This document shows, in pieces, positions 26,947-36,261 of a stretch of DNA of 39,699 nucleotides (positions are counted from its first letter, which is position 1; the number at the start of each line of letters is the position of its first letter). The DNA is taken from positions 1 to 39,699 of the forward strand of contig JAJDDT010000101.1 in the NCBI GenBank assembly GCA_029260165.1, written 5' to 3'. The position numbers were made by a program, and so were the translations under genes. Under the pieces are notes generated by a model, which saw nothing but the letters and a program-made list of their open reading frames with translations, searched no databases and was not told the origin of the DNA. This DNA comes from Phycisphaerae bacterium (GTDB taxonomy: Bacteria; Planctomycetota; Phycisphaerae; UBA1845).

Positions 26947-27684
26947 CTACCGCGTTGGCATCGAAAGACCGAGCTTCTGCATCACCAACTGAAGGTCCGC
27001 CCACGTCTTGCCCTTCTCCCCCGGACTCCGCAGCAAATACGCGGGATGATAGGTCGGCATCAGCGGAATCACCGTCCCACCGCCGCCCGGCAGTCGAAAA
27101 TCATGAAACGTCCCACGCAATCGACCAATCGACTGCGCCGTATCAAGCAACGTCCGCGCAGCCGGCGCTCCCAACGCCACGATCACTTCCGGTTCAATCA
27201 GCCTCAACTGCTCGAACAAATACGGGCTGCACGCCGAAATCTCATCCGGCAACGGATCACGGTTGTTCGGTGGGCGACACTTCAAAACGTTGCAAATGTA
27301 AACGTCCTCCCGACGCAACCCCATCGCCCCGATCATCCGCACCAGCAAATCGCCCGCCCTGCCCACAAACGGTATTCCCTGCTGGTCCTCATGAAACCCC
27401 GGTGCCTCACCGACAAACAGCAACCGCGCCGTCGCAGACCCAACCCCAAACACCGTGTTCGTCCGACCACCACTCAACCCGCACTTCTGACAACCCCGAA
27501 CCTGCTGCTCATCAAGAACCCGCAACCCAACATCCGAATCGCCCGACGATGCGGGCAGACCCGTTTTCGATCCAACCCCAGCCGGAGCATGCAGCACCAA
27601 CGGCACCTCACGCAGCCCGAACAACCTGTCCGTTTCAAGCCACTGACCCATCGCCTCGCGAATATCAACCTGCCCATCACGCAT
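26947..27684 (-). CDS. Family-4 uracil-DNA glycosylase (iron-sulfur type)
   Basis: A 245-residue protein starting at ATG 27684. It removes uracil from DNA in base-excision repair. Four cysteines placed for a 4Fe-4S cluster are present: C65-x2-C68, C136 in N-V-L-K-C-R-P-P and C152 in I-S-A-C-S-P-Y-L. The active-site motif G-E-A-P-G-F-H-E-D (92-100), the N-R-D-P element (141-144) and H-P-A-Y-L-L-R (His213) match family-4 UDGs. About 60 N-terminal residues precede the core. It converges on the histidine kinase gene (33 bases between stops) and diverges from the hydrolase. Assignment to family 4 rather than 5 rests on the Glu-Asp after G-E-A-P-G. Confidence 0.93.
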   Translation of the reverse strand: MRDGQVDIREAMGQWLETDRLFGLREVPLVLHAPAGVGSKTGLPASSGDSDVGLRVLDEQQVRGCQKCGLSGGRTNTVFGVGSATARLLFVGEAPGFHEDQQGIPFVGRAGDLLVRMIGAMGLRREDVYICNVLKCRPPNNRDPLPDEISACSPYLFEQLRLIEPEVIVALGAPAARTLLDTAQSIGRLRGTFHDFRLPGGGGTVIPLMPTYHPAYLLRSPGEKGKTWADLQLVMQKLGLSMPTR

Positions 27685-27805
27685 CTTCAGAAACTGTCAC
27701 CCTTCTCAAAAAACCAGACGCCGTCGCGAACACGAAAATTCTACCACATCAACCAACTCCGGCGACCCCCAAAAAAACGTGCCTTCTCGAGCAATCGCGC
27801 GTAGC

Positions 27806-28678
27806 ATGACGAACATGACCGATCACGCGACACGCATGATCAAACTCCCCGACGGGTACAATGCCCACGCACGCGTCTATCACGCAAACCCCTGCCGCGG
27901 TGCCGTCCTCTATATCCACGGCATCCAATCCCACTGCGGGTGGTACGACCAGTCCGCACGACGCATGCAAACCGCGGGATTCACCGTACTCGCACCCGAC
28001 CGCAGAGGCTCGGGCCAAAACACCGTCCGTCGCGGTCACGCAGACAGCACCGGGCAACTCGTCGACGACGCAATCGCCAGCCTCGACCAGTTGAAAGAAA
28101 TCACCGACCATCCGAAAATCCACCTCGTCGGCATCAGTTGGGGTGGAAAACTTGTCGCAGCCACACACATCGCCCGCCCGGAATCAACCGCCTCAATCTG
28201 CATGATCACACCAGGCCTGTTCCCACTCGTCGGCGTGTCAAAAGCGGAAATGTTCCGCATTGGCATGTCCATGCTCCACAACCCCGACAAACTCTACGAC
28301 ATCCCGCTCAACGACCCTGCCCTGTTCACCTCCGACCCCGAATGGCTCGAATTCCTCAAAAACGACCCACTCCAAATCCACCAGGCCACCGCAGGCTTCT
28401 ACCTCGCCTCCCGACGCATGGACAAGATCGTCAACAAACTCCACCACGCACCACCCGTTCCGCTCCACCTCATGCTCGCCGCCGACGAACGCATCATCGA
28501 CAACGACAAAACAACAGAATTCGTCCGCAAGCTCAATTGGCCAGACATACGGTTTTCAAACTATCCGAATTCCCGACACACCCTTGAATTCGACCCCGAC
28601 CGCGAACAGTTCTTCACCGATCTCGTCGATTGGCTGGAACACACCAATTCGACCAACTCTGAACAATCTATTGTTTGA
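27806..28678 (+). CDS. Alpha/beta hydrolase (serine aminopeptidase S33 / monoacylglycerol lipase-like)
   Basis: About 290 residues from ATG 27806; ATG 27815 and GTG 27779 are also in frame and no start has a clear ribosome site. The fold is shown by L-Y-I-H-G-I-Q-S-H-C-G-W-Y (oxyanion region) and A-P-D-R-R-G-S-G. The catalytic triad is Ser111 in G-I-S-W-G-G, Asp227 in A-A-D-E-R-I-I-D and His258 in S-R-H-T-L-E-F. No signal peptide, so likely cytoplasmic. Related proteins hydrolyse lipid esters or small esters; the actual substrate cannot be read from sequence. Its stop overlaps the convergent purQ end by 11 bases. Confidence 0.88.
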   Translation: MTNMTDHATRMIKLPDGYNAHARVYHANPCRGAVLYIHGIQSHCGWYDQSARRMQTAGFTVLAPDRRGSGQNTVRRGHADSTGQLVDDAIASLDQLKEITDHPKIHLVGISWGGKLVAATHIARPESTASICMITPGLFPLVGVSKAEMFRIGMSMLHNPDKLYDIPLNDPALFTSDPEWLEFLKNDPLQIHQATAGFYLASRRMDKIVNKLHHAPPVPLHLMLAADERIIDNDKTTEFVRKLNWPDIRFSNYPNSRHTLEFDPDREQFFTDLVDWLEHTNSTNSEQSIV

Positions 28679-29435
28679 AATGTGCGACCGCCGCTGAAAA
28701 AATCCGCAACCCGTCAGGCCGACGCGCGCGCGACAACCGCGTCCAACCCGGATGATGCGTCAGATGCACGTTCCGCTCAGGATGAGGCATCAACCCCAAA
28801 ACCCGCCCCGTCGCATCGGTCAACCCCGCCACGTCCCGCACACTACCATTCGGATTGATCGGATACCCACCAGGCTCACCCTCCGCATCAACATACCGAA
28901 ACGCAATCCGCCCCCGCTCCTCCATCGCACCGACAACATCGCGATCGCGCACCACCAACCGACCCTCCGCATGTGCAACAGGCAGACACAACATGCCATC
29001 CCCGTCCGAAAACGCACAACCGGACGTCGGCAACAAATGCACCCAGCGATCCTCAAAATGACCCGACGTATTCTGCGTCAACGTCACCGCCCCGCCGCCA
29101 ACATCCACCCCGGGCACCAGCCCCGCCCGCATCAACACCTGAAACCCATTGCAAATCCCCAGAACCAACCCGCCGCCATCAACAAATCCCCGAACCGCGT
29201 CCGCCAGAAACAACGTTAAATCCTGAGCAAACACCGCGCCCGCCGCGATATCATCCCCATACGAAAACCCACCGGGAATCGTCAATATCTGAAACCCCGA
29301 CAACATTGCCGGTCGCTCCCGCAACACCCGAACATGCTCGATCTCACACGTCGCCCCCGCAAGCGTCCACGCATGTTCAGCCTCATGCTCACCATTCGTC
29401 CCCGCTGCCCGCAATATCAACACCCGACACGCCAT
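28668..29435 (-). CDS. purQ: Phosphoribosylformylglycinamidine synthase, glutaminase subunit PurQ
   Basis: A 255-residue class-I glutamine amidotransferase that supplies ammonia to PurL in the fourth step of purine synthesis. Motifs: G-T-N-G-E (12-16), I-P-G-G-F-S-Y-G-D-D (53-62), nucleophile Cys95 in G-I-C-N-G-F-Q, and M-P-H-P-E-R-N near the C-terminus giving the His/Glu of the triad. The ATG follows the purL stop directly (TAGATG), so translation is probably coupled and the subunits are made in equal amounts. Length fits a stand-alone PurQ. Confidence 0.96.
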   Translation of the reverse strand: MACRVLILRAAGTNGEHEAEHAWTLAGATCEIEHVRVLRERPAMLSGFQILTIPGGFSYGDDIAAGAVFAQDLTLFLADAVRGFVDGGGLVLGICNGFQVLMRAGLVPGVDVGGGAVTLTQNTSGHFEDRWVHLLPTSGCAFSDGDGMLCLPVAHAEGRLVVRDRDVVGAMEERGRIAFRYVDAEGEPGGYPINPNGSVRDVAGLTDATGRVLGLMPHPERNVHLTHHPGWTRLSRARRPDGLRIFSAAVAHFKQ

Positions 29436-32351
29436 CTACACACCCATCGCCCGTTCCAACGCCAACGACCAGACCGTCCGCATATCCTCAACCGCCAACG
29501 AAACAACCCGCCGACCGCCCCGGTCAATCGTCAACCTCGCCTCCTGCTCGACCGTTCCCAAAACCGAAATCAACGGATCATCAGGCACATCGCCATCCGC
29601 CCATTCCAACAAATACGCACAAGGTCGCTCACCAAACAACAACACCCCATCATCCAACCCGTCCCCAACACCCGCCACATCCACCGTCAACCCCAAATCC
29701 GACGCAATACACATCTCCGCCATCGCAACCCCAATCCCGCCATCGCTCACATCATGCGCCGACAAAACCCGCCCCCCCGCAATCCAGTCCGCCACCTTCC
29801 GGTGCACGCCGTACATCTCATCCAAATCCGTCTGCGACGCACTCCGCACATGAACCAGCCTCGCCCCCGCCCTTTTCAAATCCATCGTCACGCAACGTTT
29901 CACATCCGCCACAACACTCATCGAACTGATCAACAACGTCCCGGGAATCTCCATATTCCGCGGCAAGTCGAATCGCTCCGCCTCCTCCTCCGACATCGCG
30001 AACTGATTGCTCAACGAATCCTTCCCCGAAACAAACGGCGTCCCATACGCGATCGCCGCATCCCTCGCCCCAACACACGCCCGCACCAGCGCACCCACTG
30101 ATTCCTCCCGCGTCACATCACCCCAACAGAAATTGTCCAGAATAGCCGTCCGCGACAAATCACCACCAACACAAACCACATTGCGAACCGCCTCGTCCAC
30201 CGCCCAAATCGCCATCTCATACGGATCGCGATCGCTGACCGTCGGACAGATTCCACACCCAATCGCCAACCCGCGATCACTCGTCAGCACAGGTCTGATC
30301 ACCGCCGCATCCGACGGACCAGCCCCAGGACCCACCAGTGGCTTGACCGCACTACCACCCTGCACCTCATGATCGTACTGACGAATCACCCAACCTTTCG
30401 ACGCAATATTCAACTCATGCAGCTTGTGCAGGAACACCTTGTTGTCCACACCGTCGGGCAACATCTCGCCCCGCACATCCGCAGCCCTCGACCACGTCGC
30501 CTTCAACTTTTTTCGCGGCAACCCATCATGCAGAAACGCAACATCCAACTCTCCAACCAACCGATCACCATACATCAACCGCAGTTGGCCTGTCTCCTCG
30601 AACCGGCCAATCACCGTCGCCTCTGTTTCCTCCGCCGTCGCAATCTCCCGCAACCGATCAACATTCCCAGGCGGAACCGACAGCACCATCCGCTCCTGCG
30701 CTTCGGAAATCCAAATCTCGTCATACCGCAACCCTTCATATTTCAGTCGCACTTTATCGAGCCACACCGTCGCCCCCAGCCTCGCTCCCATCTCCCCCAC
30801 CGCGCTGCTCAATCCACCCGCCCCACAATCCGTGATCGCCGAGAACAAACACCCACCTTCCGCGTCTCGCGCCCGCAACACAGCCTCCAACACACGCTTC
30901 TGTTCGATCGGATGCCCAATCTGCACCGCATGCGCGAAATCCTCCGCATGACGATCCGTCAATCCACCCGACGAAAACGTCGCACCATGAATCCCATCCC
31001 GACCCGTCCGCCCCCCCAACACCACAATGCAATCCCCCGCCCTCGTCTCCTTCGACACCATGTCCCGAGGCAGCAATCCCAAACATCCGCAAAAAACCAA
31101 CGGATTCGTCAAGTATCGCTTTTCAAACAAAACTGCCACATTAACCGTCGGGATCCCCATTCGATTGCCATAATCCCGAACCCCCTGCACCACCCCACGC
31201 AAGACACGCCGAGGATGCAAAACACCCGTTGGCAACCGATCCACCGCCCATCGCGGATCCGCCACGCAAAACACATCCGTGCACGCGACAGGCTTCGCTC
31301 CCAACCCACAACCCATGATGTCGCGAATACAACCCGCAACCCCTGTCGCCGCCCCACCATAAGGCTCAATCGCCGACGGACGATTGTGCGTCTCAACCTT
31401 GAACGCAACCCCATACACATCATCAAACGCGATCACCCCCGCATTGTCGTCAAAAACAGACAAACACCAATCCCGATCCAGCCTCCGCGTCGCCTCAAAA
31501 ATCGTCGCCCTCAGCAAATCATCAAACCGAACCGCCACCTGACCGGGTCGCCCAAAATCATCACCCTCGTACCAGACATCCGCCTTCAGCGTCTTGTGCA
31601 CACAATGCTCCGACCACGTCTGCGCCAACGTCTCCAACTCAATATCCGTCGGATCACGCTCCAACGTCCTATAATACCGCTCAATCGCGCGCATCTCCTC
31701 GACATTCAAAAACAGATCACCGTCCCGCGCGATCGCGTTCAACCCATCATCATCCACCCCACGAATCGCGACCGTCCGGACCGTCTGATCCGCCGCGACA
31801 GGCTCAGTCACCCACCGACTTGCCTCCTGCGACCGTCCAAAACCGCTCAACGTCGCCTGCTGCACCCAATCACTCACCAACACCCCACGCGCAATGCGCT
31901 CCAGTTCAGCCCTGTCAGCCACCCCCTCCACCTCAAACCGCATCCCCGTCCGAACGGCTTCGATCGCCTCCGCCGAACCGCCCCACGACACCACTAATCC
32001 CCGCAACGACGCCAGCGCGGTCAACGCCACAGGATCCATCACCCCAGCCCGATAGAAAACTTCGACCGTCGGCACGTCACCGGGAACATCCTCACCCACC
32101 CTAGCAACATGCGCACGTTCGCTGGCCACATCGCAAAGCAATGCGTCAGCCAACCGCCGAACAATTACCTCGTCCAACCGACCTCGTAATTCATAGTTTT
32201 TGGCGGATCGAACCGCCAGGACATGCCCCATCCCCAACGAATGCACATCGCGCAGTTTTTCAACACCCACCACGTCGAAATCACCACGTCGAGGCACGAC
32301 GCGAACACGCCAAGTGTCAACCGCTCCGTCCCCCGTTTCCCGACTCACCAT
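29436..32351 (-). CDS. purL: Phosphoribosylformylglycinamidine synthase PurL with fused PurS-like N-terminus
   Basis: About 971 residues from ATG 32351 (GTG 32375 also in frame). It converts FGAR, ATP and ammonia to FGAM. The synthase core shows the dPurL-type motifs: H-N-R-P-S-A-I-E-P-Y-G-G-A-A-T-G-V, G-R-T-G-R-D-G-I-H-G, G-G-L-S-S-A-V-G-E-M, D-N-F-C-W-G and G-K-D-S-L-S-N. Stand-alone PurL is usually about 600-750 residues. The extra 200 N-terminal residues contain two PurS-like units: W-R-V-R-V-V-P-R-R-G-D-F-D then V-R-S-A-K-N-Y-E-L, and V-E-V-F-Y-R-A-G-V-M-D-P then V-R-T-G-M-R-F-E-V. The gene therefore combines PurS and PurL but keeps PurQ separate, intermediate between the split type and the single-chain type. 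No separate purS is in the window. Confidence 0.94.
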   Translation of the reverse strand: MVSRETGDGAVDTWRVRVVPRRGDFDVVGVEKLRDVHSLGMGHVLAVRSAKNYELRGRLDEVIVRRLADALLCDVASERAHVARVGEDVPGDVPTVEVFYRAGVMDPVALTALASLRGLVVSWGGSAEAIEAVRTGMRFEVEGVADRAELERIARGVLVSDWVQQATLSGFGRSQEASRWVTEPVAADQTVRTVAIRGVDDDGLNAIARDGDLFLNVEEMRAIERYYRTLERDPTDIELETLAQTWSEHCVHKTLKADVWYEGDDFGRPGQVAVRFDDLLRATIFEATRRLDRDWCLSVFDDNAGVIAFDDVYGVAFKVETHNRPSAIEPYGGAATGVAGCIRDIMGCGLGAKPVACTDVFCVADPRWAVDRLPTGVLHPRRVLRGVVQGVRDYGNRMGIPTVNVAVLFEKRYLTNPLVFCGCLGLLPRDMVSKETRAGDCIVVLGGRTGRDGIHGATFSSGGLTDRHAEDFAHAVQIGHPIEQKRVLEAVLRARDAEGGCLFSAITDCGAGGLSSAVGEMGARLGATVWLDKVRLKYEGLRYDEIWISEAQERMVLSVPPGNVDRLREIATAEETEATVIGRFEETGQLRLMYGDRLVGELDVAFLHDGLPRKKLKATWSRAADVRGEMLPDGVDNKVFLHKLHELNIASKGWVIRQYDHEVQGGSAVKPLVGPGAGPSDAAVIRPVLTSDRGLAIGCGICPTVSDRDPYEMAIWAVDEAVRNVVCVGGDLSRTAILDNFCWGDVTREESVGALVRACVGARDAAIAYGTPFVSGKDSLSNQFAMSEEEAERFDLPRNMEIPGTLLISSMSVVADVKRCVTMDLKRAGARLVHVRSASQTDLDEMYGVHRKVADWIAGGRVLSAHDVSDGGIGVAMAEMCIASDLGLTVDVAGVGDGLDDGVLLFGERPCAYLLEWADGDVPDDPLISVLGTVEQEARLTIDRGGRRVVSLAVEDMRTVWSLALERAMGV

Positions 32352-32419
32352 CGCGACACTACCCGCCTCACACACCCGTCAACCGACCGCGCACACACCA
32401 AACCTCAGCGCCCACGAAT

Positions 32420-34237
32420 TTAGCGTCGCTTCCCAGCCCGCTTGCGAATCGCCTTTGAATCGAACCAGCCCAACAACCGACGGTAAAACCGCTCGACCCG
32501 CAACCGATGCTCCACGCCAACCCGCTGTTCATCCGACAGCTTCGGCGGATCAAACATCCGACGAAACTCAACCACCGCCCAACCCAGATCGTTCGACAAC
32601 GGCATCGCACCCGCCAACACCTTCGGAGGCGTCGCCGCTTTCCTCGCCTCAACCTCAACATCCTCCGCCAACGCGAAACAAAGACCCGCAAAACCCAAAT
32701 CCTCAATCCCCGGCACCCTGGTCGGACGAGACGCGATGTGCGTCACGCTGAACTCGCCACCCGTCTCGCGACGCTTCGCAAACGGCTCCGGCGAGACAAC
32801 CCTCGCCTCTCCCACCTCATGTTCACCGCGATACACCTCCCACGCCTTGTCCACCCCAACCGATGCCACGAGCTTCAGCAAACGCTTCGCATGTTTCTCC
32901 GCGATTCCGGAAGCCTCATGTCGCTGCCAGTCCGCCCGCACAGATTCATACTGCCAATACATATCCGTCGCCGGCACAGGATCCGACACCTGCACAACAC
33001 GACCGACGTACCACGCAACACCGCCCTTGCCGGGTTCCTTCGTCATCAAAACCTCGGTAGGCTCATACATCGCCAACGCCCAGTCACGCCCACCCGGTCG
33101 AGGCTTTTCCTTAATCCCCTCCACAGAAAACGGAACAAACTGAAACTTCACCGGAAGGTCGTCCCTGCGATACCACCGCGACAGACCAATCCCATCCAGC
33201 TCTGCCATCTTCTCAACCGTCAGCAATCCCGTCTCATCGACCGTCAGAACCACACCAAACCGCCGCGCAGCCTCAGCAGCCACCCCCTTCAAATAGTCCG
33301 CATCGCGAACCAACTCCGGTGCCTCGGGATAACCATTCGCACCAACCCGCGCCTTTCGCCAGGGTTCGCGCAACTCAGCTTCAACAAACTCCATCACCTG
33401 TTGGGCAATTCCCCCGGCAGCCGCCGTACGATACACGCGCTCAACGTCGCCCCGAACATCCTCAAACACCGAACCATCCCAACGCGCCTCACGATGCTGC
33501 TCCCAATAGGCCTTGAGCACCGCCACGTCCGGTTTGATCATCCCGACGATCGATTCACGCGTCAGCCCGATGTATTCAAAACGCACCCGATGAGGCACCA
33601 CATACCGCGAACTCGCACACGAATCGCCCTGCTGTTTCGCAAAAAACGACTCCAGCACATCATCCGACGCGCGCGAAACCAGGTGCATGAAATCCTTCGA
33701 ATTAAACACGACCGTCGAAATCTCCAACTCACGCAACACGTCGTCGAGATAGCGATCAACACTCTCGTCGCTGACAACGATCGACTCCGCCCCCCATCGC
33801 TCCGCCCGCTCCAGGATAGCCACATGCGTGCGAATCGCGTCAACGACAACCGACTCACCAACCCCCGCCGACGACGCCACACTTCCCACCATCCCCAGAT
33901 CAACCTCACGCGACTCCGCATAACCCTTGATCCGATCATCGGTGACTTCCGCCCTGACCGCGTCAGCCTCCACCGCAAGCATCCTCCATTCCTCAACCGT
34001 CAACGCCGTCAACCGGTCAATACGGTCCATATCCTTGCGTATCGTCCAGGGTCTGTCCCACGGTATCCCCATCGCCCGAAGATGATCCGTCGCCTGTTGA
34101 GCCGCCGACAACGTCATCCGCCCATCGTCAGCCTTGCGACCAGACCCAACGAACGAGTCCTGTCCCGACGATACCGCCGACCCCAACACCCATATCAAAC
34201 AGACCAAACCCAGGCAATTTTTGCGACCCAATCCCAC
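32420..34237 (-). CDS. Secreted protein, possibly SurA/PpiC-like periplasmic chaperone
   Basis: About 605 residues starting at GTG 34237, chosen because GGAG lies seven bases upstream (34248-34245) and a signal peptide follows at once (L-G-L-V-C-L-I-W-V-L-G-S-A-V-S-S-G-Q). A frame start at 34342 would bury the signal. The body is helical and charged, with SurA-like features: an N-terminal helical part (E-W-R-M-L-A-V-E-A-D-A-V-R-A-E-V-T-D-D-R-I), a W-x-x-Y-R-R-D-D-L-P-V-K-F-Q-F-V-P-F-S segment, and V-A-W-Y-V-G-R-V-V-Q-V-S-D-P-V-P like the end of a parvulin domain. The fit is loose and a true parvulin active site is not evident. It is probably periplasmic. It lies 68 bases upstream of purL on the same strand; the functional link is unclear. 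Confidence 0.6.
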   Translation of the reverse strand: MGLGRKNCLGLVCLIWVLGSAVSSGQDSFVGSGRKADDGRMTLSAAQQATDHLRAMGIPWDRPWTIRKDMDRIDRLTALTVEEWRMLAVEADAVRAEVTDDRIKGYAESREVDLGMVGSVASSAGVGESVVVDAIRTHVAILERAERWGAESIVVSDESVDRYLDDVLRELEISTVVFNSKDFMHLVSRASDDVLESFFAKQQGDSCASSRYVVPHRVRFEYIGLTRESIVGMIKPDVAVLKAYWEQHREARWDGSVFEDVRGDVERVYRTAAAGGIAQQVMEFVEAELREPWRKARVGANGYPEAPELVRDADYLKGVAAEAARRFGVVLTVDETGLLTVEKMAELDGIGLSRWYRRDDLPVKFQFVPFSVEGIKEKPRPGGRDWALAMYEPTEVLMTKEPGKGGVAWYVGRVVQVSDPVPATDMYWQYESVRADWQRHEASGIAEKHAKRLLKLVASVGVDKAWEVYRGEHEVGEARVVSPEPFAKRRETGGEFSVTHIASRPTRVPGIEDLGFAGLCFALAEDVEVEARKAATPPKVLAGAMPLSNDLGWAVVEFRRMFDPPKLSDEQRVGVEHRLRVERFYRRLLGWFDSKAIRKRAGKRR

Positions 34238-34413
34238 GATGTATCTCCGTCCTGCACGTCTTTTTCCGCTACAAACCAAACATTCGCCGTGACTCGAAGT
34301 CCTGTCAAGCAACATCCCCCAAACCCCGACAACGACAGACAATCGACTCCCCCAACGACCACCCCGCCCTCGCCAAAATCACCCCGCCACCTCGTCTCCC
34401 CGCCCGATTCCGC

Positions 34414-34419
34414 TATACT
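34414..34419 (+). promoter_or_regulatory. Possible -10 element for purD
   Basis: TATACT matches five of six bases of the consensus -10. The matching position 17 bases upstream (CTCGTC at 34391-34396) is poor, so this is a weak call. The predicted leader of about 155 bases would contain the hairpin repeats. Confidence 0.3.
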
Positions 34420-34464
34420 CCCCACCATTGTCACGAACGAGCAACAAGCCACCCTCGTTCAAGT

Positions 34465-34490
34465 GCGACGTCACCTCGTGTGGGAGACGC
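34465..34490 (+). repeat. Degenerate copy of the hairpin repeat
   Basis: GCGACGTCACCTCGTGTGGG is followed by AGACGC. It keeps the GTCACCTC and TGTGGG blocks of the repeat at 7679 and 34496, and CGTC (34469-34472) can pair with GACG (34486-34489). It lies six bases before the full copy, giving a tandem pair. Confidence 0.4.
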
Positions 34491-34495
34491 AAACG

Positions 34496-34524
34496 ATGTA
34501 GCGTCATCTCTTGTGGGTGACGAG
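34496..34524 (+). repeat. Short dispersed hairpin repeat, copy B
   Basis: It starts ATGTAGCGTCATCTCTTGTG and matches copy A (7679-7707) at all but two or three positions. The two C-to-T changes in the left arm convert C-G pairs to T-G wobbles with the right arm (CGTCATCT, 34502-34509, with GGGTGACG, 34515-34522), so the hairpin is retained. It lies 58 bases before the purD start. Confidence 0.6.
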
Positions 34525-34582
34525 AAGGCCACAATAATTTCGCTCCACCAATAACCTCGTCCAGCAGGAAAAACCAACACCC

Positions 34583-35878
34583 ATGAGAATTCTCGTCATC
34601 GGCAGCGGAGGCCGCGAACACGCCATCGCCCAAAAAATCTTCGACTCCCCCAAACACCCGGACGTCTACTGCGCCCCGGGCAACGCAGGCACCGCGCAGG
34701 TCGCCGAAAACATCCCCATCAAATCAACCGACATCCCCGCACTTCTCGAATTCGCCAAACGAAAAAAGATCGACCTCACCATCGCAGGCCCCGAACAACC
34801 CCTCACCGACGGGATCGTTGACGAATTCCAGACAGCAGGCCTCCGAATCTTCGGCCCCAACAAAAAGGCCGCGCAACTCGAAGCGGACAAGGACTTCGCC
34901 AAGAAACTCATGGTCGAAGCGGGAATCCCCACCGCACAATCCCGAACATTCACCCGCTACGACCACGCCATGGATTACATCGCCACACGCGACACACCCC
35001 AGGTCGTCAAGGTCGCAGGCCTCGCCGCAGGCAAGGGCGTCTTCGTCTGCGACGACCCCGCCGACGCACTGCTCGCCGCGGAACGCATTTTGGTGAAAAA
35101 CGAATTCGGCCCACCCGGCAACACGATTCTCGTCGAGGAAAAACTCGTCGGACAGGAAATCTCCATCCACGCCATCACCGACGGCCAATCCGTGCACATC
35201 CTCGAATCATCCCGGGACCACAAACGCGCTTTCGACAACGACGTAGGCCCCAACACCGGCGGCATGGGGGCCTACTCACCGTTCACGCCAACCCTGCATA
35301 CCGGCTCCGTGGCTGATTTCTACACCAACATGGAAACCCATATCCTGCTCCCCATTCTCGACACCCTCCGCCGCCACGAAATCGAATACAAGGGCGTGCT
35401 TTATCTTGGTTTGATGATCACCGCAGGAGGCCCACAGGTTCTGGAATTCAATTGCCGATTCGGCGACCCCGAAGCCCAGGTGCTTTTCCCCAGAATGAAG
35501 ACGGATTTCATCGACGTCGCCAACGCCTGCATCGACGGCCGACTCGACCGGATCGAAATCGAGTCCGACCCCCGGCCCGCCGTCTGCGTCGTCATGGCGT
35601 CGGGAGGATACCCGGGCCACTACGAAATCAACAAACCCATCACCGGTATCGAAGACGCCGAGTCTGAAGACGACGTCACCGTCTACCATGCCGGCACGAC
35701 GACGAACGGCGATCGACTCGTCACCCATGGTGGCAGGGTTCTCGGCGTTACGGCGATCGGCGACGAATTGGAATCCGCGCAAAAATCCGCCTACACCGCC
35801 GCGTCAAAAATCAATTTCGAGGGTGCGCATTATCGGAAGGATATCGCCCACCAGACAATGCGAACAGAAAACCCATAA
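34583..35878 (+). CDS. purD: Phosphoribosylamine-glycine ligase (GAR synthetase)
   Basis: A 431-residue ATP-grasp enzyme that joins glycine to phosphoribosylamine, the second step of purine synthesis. Motifs: M-R-I-L-V-I-G-S-G-G-R-E-H-A-I (1-15), P-G-N-A-G-T, A-G-P-E-Q-P-L-T-D-G, the lysine in V-V-K-V-A-G-L-A-A-G-K-G-V, S-R-D-H-K-R-A-F-D-N-D-V-G-P-N-T-G-G-M-G-A, and E-F-N-C-R-F-G-D-P-E-A-Q. Length is normal for PurD. ATG 34583 opens the conserved N-terminus, with AGGAAAA upstream. It is divergent from the SurA-like/purL/purQ genes, so purine genes flank that secreted-protein gene on both sides. Confidence 0.97.
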   Translation: MRILVIGSGGREHAIAQKIFDSPKHPDVYCAPGNAGTAQVAENIPIKSTDIPALLEFAKRKKIDLTIAGPEQPLTDGIVDEFQTAGLRIFGPNKKAAQLEADKDFAKKLMVEAGIPTAQSRTFTRYDHAMDYIATRDTPQVVKVAGLAAGKGVFVCDDPADALLAAERILVKNEFGPPGNTILVEEKLVGQEISIHAITDGQSVHILESSRDHKRAFDNDVGPNTGGMGAYSPFTPTLHTGSVADFYTNMETHILLPILDTLRRHEIEYKGVLYLGLMITAGGPQVLEFNCRFGDPEAQVLFPRMKTDFIDVANACIDGRLDRIEIESDPRPAVCVVMASGGYPGHYEINKPITGIEDAESEDDVTVYHAGTTTNGDRLVTHGGRVLGVTAIGDELESAQKSAYTAASKINFEGAHYRKDIAHQTMRTENP

Positions 35879-35974
35879 CATCACCTTGTCGCCCTGCTCC
35901 GCGTACCACAATATAGCAAACCCACTCGCCGGTTGAGACCCACAAAAACGCACCATTCCGCGCAACTCCCAGGG

Positions 35975-35994
35975 GGCCAGCCAGGTCTGGGGCC
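35975..35994 (+). terminator. Possible stem-loop after purD
   Basis: GGCC (35975-35978) pairs with GGCC (35991-35994) and CCA (35981-35983) with TGG (35988-35990), enclosing a GGTC loop with an AG bulge. It lies about 100 bases after the purD stop. It has no T-run, so it is only a weak terminator candidate. Confidence 0.25.
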
Positions 35995-36255
35995 GCGACG
36001 AAACAGATCGCAGCTTACAACTTTTTACTCAATTGTAACTTGCAATTCTGCATTCCAGCTGTTAAGCTCGCCCACTTGAGTGCGCGGACTTGCTGGAGGG
36101 TGACGGTGCCTGTTCCTACCGCCTCCCAACTCAAGACCTTTGAAACAGCCCCGCGGGTCCAATTGGAAAGGGTATTTCCATGCGCACATACGGAATCCAC
36201 ATTCTCGTGCGGTGACACACATAAATTCAGAGTCAGGCGAGCCATTTTATATGCG

Positions 36256-36261
36256 AAGGAG
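36256..36261 (+). promoter_or_regulatory. Ribosome binding site deciding the S74-protein start
   Basis: AAGGAG stands seven bases before ATG 36269. It favours this start over TTG 36140 and ATG 36251, which are also in frame. Confidence 0.65.

Larger units (their letters stand above)
34238..34582 (+). other. 345-base divergent intergenic region between the SurA-like gene and purD
   Basis: No gene is supported here. It holds a TATACT -10-like hexamer at 34414-34419 pointing at purD (no good -35), a degenerate and a full copy of the hairpin repeat, and a very C-rich plus strand between 34300 and 34410. It is the likely regulatory region for both divergent genes. Confidence 0.5.

Noticed and set aside
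30369-31997. Long plus-strand open frame (over 500 codons) opposite purL
   Set aside because: It is antisense to a certain PurL with all motifs. The predicted protein is Arg/His/Pro-rich and matches nothing; it results from the C-rich plus strand.
32507-34501. Long plus-strand open frame (664 codons) opposite the secreted SurA-like gene
   Set aside because: The opposite frame has a GTG start with a ribosome site and a proper signal peptide. The plus-strand protein is compositionally abnormal (Arg/His/Pro/Asn) with no domain.
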